From Candidatus Methanophagales archaeon ANME-1-THS (GTDB lineage: Archaea; Halobacteriota; Syntropharchaeia; Alkanophagales; Methanospirareceae): a DNA stretch of 17,730 nt. The stretch spans positions 1 through 17,730 of the forward strand of contig RXIE01000105.1 in assembly GCA_004212135.1 (NCBI GenBank), given 5' to 3'. Below the pieces are notes generated by a model. It was not told the DNA's origin. It was given only the letters and a program-made list of their open reading frames with translations, and did no database searches. Both the position numbers and the translations under genes were made by a program. Shown piece after piece: positions 13,822 through 17,730 of the stretch. How positions within the stretch are numbered: the stretch's first letter is position 1; each line of letters starts with the position of its first letter.

Positions 13822-14754
13822 TTAATGATGCTCATACTTATCTTTCAATCTCCTCATTTCGTCATGAGTATGCTCGTGGATGTGCAGGTGTATATGCCCT
13901 TCCGCAGTCTCTATCGTCCTTGTCAGGTGCTCAATAGCTTCTTCTATGGACAAAGGCAGTTCTTCGCAGTTGTAGCCAAAACACCTCAGCACTTCAAAAA
14001 GCTTGAACACTTCAGGAACTTCCAAATTGTTCTCCTTTAGCAGTTCAACATCCGAAAATATCTTCTGCAAAGTGCCTTCCGCAATCACCCTCTTGTTCAG
14101 CATGTATACACTATCTGCGAGCATAGGGACAGCATTTACGTCATGCGTGGCTGTTATTATCGTCTTCCCCTTGCGGTTCAATCCGTTAATTATGCCTATC
14201 AATTCCGCTCTGCTCTTCGAGTCAAGATCAGCGGTAGGCTCGTCAAGAAGCAATACTTCCGGGTCTATGCTCAGCACTGCCGCTATTGCCGCTTTCCTCT
14301 TCTCACCACTACTCAAATTATACGGATGTTTGTTCTTCAGTTCCTCAATCTTCAGAAGATTCAGTGCCCGCTCTACACGCTTCTTTATCTCATCTTCCGG
14401 AATACCAAGATGCAGAGGCCCAAATGCAATGTCCTCATAGACCGTTGGTGAAAACAGTTCTATGTCTGGGTCCTGGAAAACGAAACCCACTTTCCTCCTG
14501 AATGCGTATATCTCCTTGCTATTTATCATGGCATCATTGAGAATCATACCCATTGCTTTTACAGTACCGTGAGAAGCGGAGAGTAAACCATCGAGAATTT
14601 CAAGCAGTGGTGAGAAGAGGAAAGCGGCGGGTCCTAAAATAGCTACTCGCGCTCCTTTATATATCTCCATGTTCACGTTCTTCAGTGCCTCTGTTCCGGT
14701 TGGATACTTGTAAGAGACATTCTCAAGTTCAAATATCGGTTGCTCCGTGGTCAT
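13822..14754 (-). CDS. cbiO2: Second Co/Ni ECF transporter ATPase CbiO2, Walker A motif destroyed
   Basis: CbiO-family ABC ATPase of 310 residues. Q-loop (FQDPDIE, Q94), signature LSSGEKRKAA (147-156), Walker B VLLLDEPTADLD (167-178) and H-loop (TATHD) are normal. At residues 41-49, where GPNGAGKST would be expected, the protein reads GPAAFLFSP: the P-loop lysine and both glycines are gone, so ATP binding at its own site should fail. The replaced 23 bases are a perfect inverted copy of the signature-coding segment of the same gene, with length and frame kept. The C terminus is histidine-rich (eight His in residues 284-310, including HIHLHIHEHTH), a likely metal-binding tail. The ATG follows the cbiQ2 stop with no gap. 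The intact CbiO at 1067-1924 might substitute, or the lesion may be an assembly fault. Confidence 0.88.
   Translation of the reverse strand: MTTEQPIFELENVSYKYPTGTEALKNVNMEIYKGARVAILGPAAFLFSPLLEILDGLLSASHGTVKAMGMILNDAMINSKEIYAFRRKVGFVFQDPDIELFSPTVYEDIAFGPLHLGIPEDEIKKRVERALNLLKIEELKNKHPYNLSSGEKRKAAIAAVLSIDPEVLLLDEPTADLDSKSRAELIGIINGLNRKGKTIITATHDVNAVPMLADSVYMLNKRVIAEGTLQKIFSDVELLKENNLEVPEVFKLFEVLRCFGYNCEELPLSIEEAIEHLTRTIETAEGHIHLHIHEHTHDEMRRLKDKYEHH
14288..14310 (+). repeat. 23-base inverted repeat, signature-motif arm
   Basis: This arm encodes, on the minus strand, the SGEKRKA part of the ABC signature of cbiO2. Its exact reverse complement occurs at 14606-14628, 295 bases away. The match stops at both ends of the 23 bases. 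Confidence 0.9.
14606..14628 (-). repeat. 23-base inverted repeat, arm occupying the Walker A position
   Basis: Exact reverse complement of 14288-14310. It lies precisely where the cbiO2 P-loop codons should be, directly after GGACCC (Gly-Pro), and the normal reading resumes with CTT GAA ATT CTC (LEIL). The length equals that of the missing NGAGKST codons plus two bases, so the frame is preserved. Confidence 0.9.
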
Positions 14755-15627
14755 CTATGCCATCACCTCCACGACTAAAGAGGATATACAAAATACTATC
14801 ACCATAGTTAAAAACAGATAGTCCTTCATTACCGGGTCTGAATCAGCATGAAGATGCGAAAAATCCCCATTAAAACCCCTTGAAAGCATTGCAAGATAGA
14901 TGTTCCCGCTCATATCATAGGATTTCAAGAATAGAGCACCGATAATGCCCGCATTTAATCTCCAACTGCTCACAGAACTCTCCTTTCCCACAGCCCTGCT
15001 CTTTCTCGAAAATAGCATCTTCACAATTGTATCGAGCAATAAAAAGATGTAGCGATATGCCATGCCCAGGATTAAAACGAATATTTTAGGGAATCGCAAT
15101 GCACTAAGCGTATTCAGGATGTCTGACCATCTCGTGGTGAGCATGAGCAGTATCGCATAAGACACCGCAGTTGTCACACGAGCTAAAAAAGTAGAAGCCC
15201 AGAATACTCCTTCTCGTGTTATTTCTATTCTCGAGAACGGTCTGAGCAGTGGTAACTCAATCACACGCTGGAAATCATGAATCACAATCAGCGGCGTTCC
15301 CTCATAAGGCTGGAAAATATTGAATATGTAAGGTAGTGCGACAATGCCGGTAAATATAGGTATGAATATCAAGACACGAGGTATGTAAAATCTGAGCGGT
15401 ATCCGTGACAGCGCTGCCAATATAAGTGATGCTGAGAAGAAAAGCAGAATTATATATACACTGTGAGCGAAGATGGTCGCCACGATGAGAATCATAAAAG
15501 AGACGAACTTCACTTTTGGGTCTATCCGCTGTAAGAATCCCTCAAATGTTGCATATCTCTCAGAAAACACCGCATCCTTTATGTAATTCACAATCTCAAC
15601 GAGCGTTTTATCCGCAAATTTGCTCAT
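14755..15627 (-). CDS. cbiQ2: Second Co/Ni ECF transporter transmembrane subunit CbiQ2
   Basis: T-component of the second cobalt/nickel ECF transporter, coupling CbiO2 to CbiM2 in the membrane. From the ATG at 15627 it has 290 residues. GAGGG a few bases upstream favours this start over a TTG at 15645 that adds six residues. A cytoplasmic start contains FLQRIDPKVKF, typical of EcfT proteins, then paired helices near residues 45-80 and 85-105, a long loop, and further helices including LILGMAYRYIFLLLDTIV. The coupling motif MLSRGFNGD near residue 250 matches the RGxxG box. The gene ends in TAG directly abutting the ATG of cbiO2, and starts 41 bases after the PDGLE-type gene. Confidence 0.9.
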   Translation of the reverse strand: MSKFADKTLVEIVNYIKDAVFSERYATFEGFLQRIDPKVKFVSFMILIVATIFAHSVYIILLFFSASLILAALSRIPLRFYIPRVLIFIPIFTGIVALPYIFNIFQPYEGTPLIVIHDFQRVIELPLLRPFSRIEITREGVFWASTFLARVTTAVSYAILLMLTTRWSDILNTLSALRFPKIFVLILGMAYRYIFLLLDTIVKMLFSRKSRAVGKESSVSSWRLNAGIIGALFLKSYDMSGNIYLAMLSRGFNGDFSHLHADSDPVMKDYLFLTMVIVFCISSLVVEVMA

Positions 15628-15668
15628 TTCTTCCCTCAATGTCAAAAAATAAAAGGGTGGGAAAAAAT

Positions 15669-15986
15669 TTATTTCCCCTCTCTTGCTATTTCCAGTGCCT
15701 TCACTATCCCGAGGATAACGAGCATCGTAAGTGCGATGCCAATTATCGCAGAAATCCAGTAGCCAACCGAAGCCATTAGCATGCTATCCCAGCCTTCAAC
15801 GTTGTAATCTGGAAGCGGAGCACCAAAATATGCTTGAGGTGCCCAGTTTATTCCATGTGCAGTGTCTTGAACTTCTCCCCACTCACCCCATGCATCTCCA
15901 CAATTCCACGTGCCAAGTATGCCAAGAGGCACGATGGCAACGAAGATGGCAATTACGGTCAGCGTCTTCTTCAACCACGATTCCAT
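15669..15986 (-). CDS. PDGLE/CbiN-like small membrane component of the second ECF transporter
   Basis: A 105-residue protein with two membrane helices (about 8-26 and 70-95) around an outside loop rich in Trp, Asp and Gly (WNCGDAWGEWGE, then GAPLPDYNVEGWDS). The position between cbiM and cbiQ and the APLPDYxVxG block identify it as a CbiN-equivalent of the PDGLE type, which replaces or resembles NikN/CbiN in many Ni/Co transporters. The lone cysteine in WNCGD, next to acidic residues, is a possible metal contact. It follows cbiM2 by one base. It is clearly different from the true CbiN at 2769-3056, so the two transporters may differ in metal preference. Confidence 0.72.
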   Translation of the reverse strand: MESWLKKTLTVIAIFVAIVPLGILGTWNCGDAWGEWGEVQDTAHGINWAPQAYFGAPLPDYNVEGWDSMLMASVGYWISAIIGIALTMLVILGIVKALEIAREGK

Positions 15987-15987
15987 T

Positions 15988-16653
15988 TCACTCCGTCACC
16001 CCCGGTGCTATCTTTTTAAGTTCCAGCAAGTCCGGTCTGCTTTTCTCCAGATAGCCTACTACTGCTGCGGTTACGACTGCTGCAACAGGTCCTGCGGTGG
16101 CGAGATGTGCGAGCGACATTGCCGGTATGGATAGATTAAGCCCGTAGGGGCAGTATCCCGGAGCGATATATGGTTGAACTCCGAACTCTATCGCTGCGAA
16201 TATCGCGGCAATATTTATTGCGATGTACGCAGCAATCGCTGATGATGCTATTTTACCCATTCGCCCTTCCAGAGCCCGGTATATGTAGTAGCCAGCAAAT
16301 GGGAGCACGAAAGCCATATTAAAACAGTTCGCGCCCAGTGCGGTAATACCACCATCGCCGAAGAAGAAAGCCTGTATCACCAATGCCACTGTAACTGCGA
16401 TTACTGCTGCCCATGGTCCAAGAATTATCGCGATTAATGTGCCTCCGACCATGTGCGCAGTTGTTCCATCAGGCACCGGCCAGTTGAACATCATCACGAG
16501 AAAAGAGACCGCGGACAGAACTGCGAGCATTGGCACCTCCTTTGGACCTAATTTCTCTCCTGCTCTCTTAAATGCAAAATACCACACCGGTATCATCACC
16601 GCAAACATCACTGCGCACGTCGCAGGTCCTAAATATCCGTCAGGTATATGCAT
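15988..16653 (-). CDS. cbiM2: Second Co/Ni ECF transporter substrate-binding protein CbiM2/NikM
   Basis: S-component of 221 residues, starting MHIPDGYLGPATC; in this family the Met1-His2 amino terminus chelates the metal ion. MHIPDGYL is the form common in NikM and many archaeal CbiM proteins, whereas the first transporter has MHIAEGFLP. Other family blocks are PVPDGTTAHMVGGTL and FFGDGGITALGANCFNMA. About six to seven hydrophobic helices are present. A strong GGAGGT site (16663-16668) lies nine bases before the ATG. First gene of cbiM2-PDGLE-cbiQ2-cbiO2, with its own promoter. Nickel or cobalt cannot be decided from sequence alone. Confidence 0.92.
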   Translation of the reverse strand: MHIPDGYLGPATCAVMFAVMIPVWYFAFKRAGEKLGPKEVPMLAVLSAVSFLVMMFNWPVPDGTTAHMVGGTLIAIILGPWAAVIAVTVALVIQAFFFGDGGITALGANCFNMAFVLPFAGYYIYRALEGRMGKIASSAIAAYIAINIAAIFAAIEFGVQPYIAPGYCPYGLNLSIPAMSLAHLATAGPVAAVVTAAVVGYLEKSRPDLLELKKIAPGVTE

Positions 16654-16697
16654 CTCTCGCTTACCTCCTATTTTAATACATTTTATTTATATGAGGA

Positions 16698-16707
16698 CAT
16701 ATATAAG
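16698..16707 (-). promoter_or_regulatory. TATA box of the cbiM2 operon
   Basis: CTTATATATG on the minus strand. Expected transcription start is near 16677, leaving a leader of about 24 bases that carries the GGAGGT ribosome-binding site. None of the three GATAA-type operators is found adjacent to this box. Confidence 0.55.
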
Positions 16708-16743
16708 TTTTTCTATTTATTCTTACTTAAAACGACAATAAAT

Positions 16744-16762
16744 CTAAAAGATAAGATTTTAG
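16744..16762. promoter_or_regulatory. Inverted repeat upstream of the cbiM2 promoter
   Basis: CTAAAA and TTTTAG flank GATAAGA, a six-base inverted repeat with a seven-base centre. It contains a single GATAA unit like those of the three operators but has no second unit at 22 bases. It lies about 40 bases upstream of the cbiM2 TATA box and could equally be part of the end of the upstream transcript. Confidence 0.3.
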
Positions 16763-16779
16763 CACGTTAACTACCTACT

Positions 16780-16798
16780 TCCTTTGGTACTTAAAGGA
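16780..16798 (-). terminator. Stem-loop after the BtuD/FecE ATPase gene
   Basis: TCCTTT (16780-16785) and AAAGGA (16793-16798) form a six-pair stem with a seven-base loop, two bases past the stop codon (16801-16803) on the minus strand. No strong U tract follows, so its terminator role is tentative. Confidence 0.3.
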
Positions 16799-16800
16799 GA

Positions 16801-17600
16801 TTATGCCCCCTCTTCGTCTCCATTTTGTTTTACAGGTCGTAGAGGTACGATATAGAGTTCCCCGTCGCTGTAGTTCACATTTGCCTCCACACCATAAACA
16901 CGTTTGATATTATCGCGCGTGGGCACAGAAGCAGGGTCGCCGGCAGAAACAATCTTACGGCTATTCATCATTATTATCCTATCTGCGTATCGTGCAGCTA
17001 AATTAAGGTCATGGATAGCCATGATCGCCGAGATCCCCTTCTCTTTCACAATGCGTTTGATGATGCTCATCACTTCAAGCTGGTGTTTGATGTCAAGATT
17101 TGAGGTAGGCTCATCAAGCAAAAGGAGATCAGGTTCTTGTGCGAGTGCCCTCGCGATAAACACTTTCTGGAGTTGGCCACCACTAAGCTCGTTAATGTCT
17201 CGCATGGCAAGGTCTTCGATCTGCAACAGGTGAAGTGTCTCTAAGACCTTCTCAGTATCTCTTTCACTGGCTCGCCAGCCGAGATGAGGGCGTCTACCCA
17301 TGAGAACCGCATCGAAGACCGTAGCAGGGAAGCCTCGGGAAGTACTCTGCGGGATGTAGCCCATTTTTTTTTGGCAAGTTCCATCCTGCTCATCCTTTTT
17401 ATATCACGCGCATCGAGCAGTATGATTCCGCGCTGAGGCTTTAAGATCCTGTCAATACATCTGATCAGCGTAGATTTTCCAGCTCCATTTGGTCCCACCA
17501 CGCTTAACATCTCGGATGCCGCAAGCTCTATGCATACCTCCTTGAGTATGGGCACACTTGCATAGCTGAACACAATATCCTGTACTTTTAGTTTCATCAT
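16801..17600 (-). pseudogene. BtuD/FecE-type ABC transporter ATPase, interrupted by a frameshift at an A9 tract
   Basis: ATPase of an iron-siderophore/B12-type importer. The first part, from the ATG at 17600, carries Walker A VVGPNGAGKST and runs to MSRMELAKK. The second part, in another frame, begins MGYIPQSTSRGFPATVFDAV and carries signature LSGGQLQKVFIARAL, Walker B LLLLDEPTSNLD and the H-loop AIHDLN. The break is at nine T's on the plus strand (17364-17372, A9 in the message). Seven or ten A's would join ELAKK to MGYIPQ, giving a normal protein of about 265 residues. This could be a real mutation, a homopolymer assembly error, or polymerase slippage. It follows the permease gene by 16 bases. 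Given the neighbours, corrinoid uptake (BtuCD) is more likely than iron, but the family alone does not decide. Confidence 0.85.
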
Positions 17601-17616
17601 TTTTATCTCAGTTCGC

Positions 17617-17730
17617 CTACCAGTACTCCCTCCTCCTTCTCATTATCAGGTAAAGGAATAAGGGACCCCCCAGGCAGGATGTTACTACTCCTACCGGTAG
17701 AATAACAGGTGCTATGATTCTCCGTGCAAT
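17617..17730 (-). CDS. BtuC/FecD-type ABC transporter permease, C terminus only
   Basis: The last 37 codons of a permease whose start lies beyond the right edge. IARRIIAPVILPVGVVTSCL followed by GGPLFLYLIMRRRREYW is the typical end of FecCD/BtuC proteins: the arginine and Pro-x-x-x-Pro-(V/I)-Gly-x-(V/I)-T block, the GxPFFxYLL last helix and a basic tail. The stop (TAG) is at 17617-17619, and the ATPase gene starts 16 bases later, so the two are one operon. Any substrate-binding protein would lie outside the window. Confidence 0.9.
   Translation of the reverse strand: MARRIIAPVILPVGVVTSCLGGPLFLYLIMRRRREYW

Noticed and set aside
1..17730. tRNA, rRNA, CRISPR arrays, insertion sequences
   Set aside because: No tRNA-like, rRNA-like or regularly spaced repeat sequence and no transposase frame was seen on either strand by eye.

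Overview
The window looks like a piece of an anaerobic euryarchaeal genome, of the methanogen / anaerobic-methanotroph kind. The evidence is archaeal promoter layout (AT-rich TATA boxes about 25 bases before short or absent leaders), a surface-anchored CobN-like protein dense in N-glycosylation sequons, and DUF2162 and DUF2149 genes beside ExbB, a neighbourhood I associate with Methanomicrobia. I cannot name the species. Nearly everything concerns cobalt (or nickel) uptake and corrinoid metabolism.

Layout. (1) 1-3720, minus strand: a cobalt ECF transporter operon, cbiM-cbiN-cbiQ-cbiO, running on into corrin-ring methyltransferase genes cbiT and cbiL (cbiL leaves the window). (2) 3846-4775, minus: a regulator made of a ribbon-helix-helix (RHH) DNA-binding domain fused to an AIR-synthase/CblS-like (alpha-ribazole kinase-like) domain. 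(3) 4841-6362, plus: a 47-residue peptide gene and a radical SAM/SPASM maturase, read as a CbpA/CbpB-type RiPP pair, divergent from the regulator and sharing a palindromic TATA element with it. (4) 6447-13536, minus: a giant membrane-anchored CobN-like protein, then (upstream) an ExbD-like DUF2149 protein, ExbB/TolQ, a DUF2162 membrane protein and a DUF71/COG2102 ATPase. (5) 13822-16653, minus: a second Co/Ni ECF transporter, cbiM2-PDGLE protein-cbiQ2-cbiO2. (6) 16801-17730, minus: a BtuCD/FecCE-type ABC transporter, ATPase plus the permease C terminus.

Three near-identical 30-base elements lie about 15-16 bases upstream of the TATA boxes of cbiM, the cobN-like gene and the DUF71-DUF2162-exbB-exbD operon. 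They suggest one regulon, most simply controlled by the RHH-CblS fusion. Uptake (two ECF systems, a BtuCD-like system), a surface tetrapyrrole- or metal-binding protein with an ExbBD motor, ring synthesis (CbiT, CbiL) and a possible modified peptide would then act together in cobalt/corrinoid acquisition.

Three genes carry lesions. cbiO2 has its Walker A motif replaced by a 23-base inverted copy of its own ABC-signature coding segment. The BtuD/FecE gene is frameshifted at an A9 tract. The cobN-like gene has its natural signal-peptide start one base out of frame. These may be real or assembly errors and should be checked against reads.
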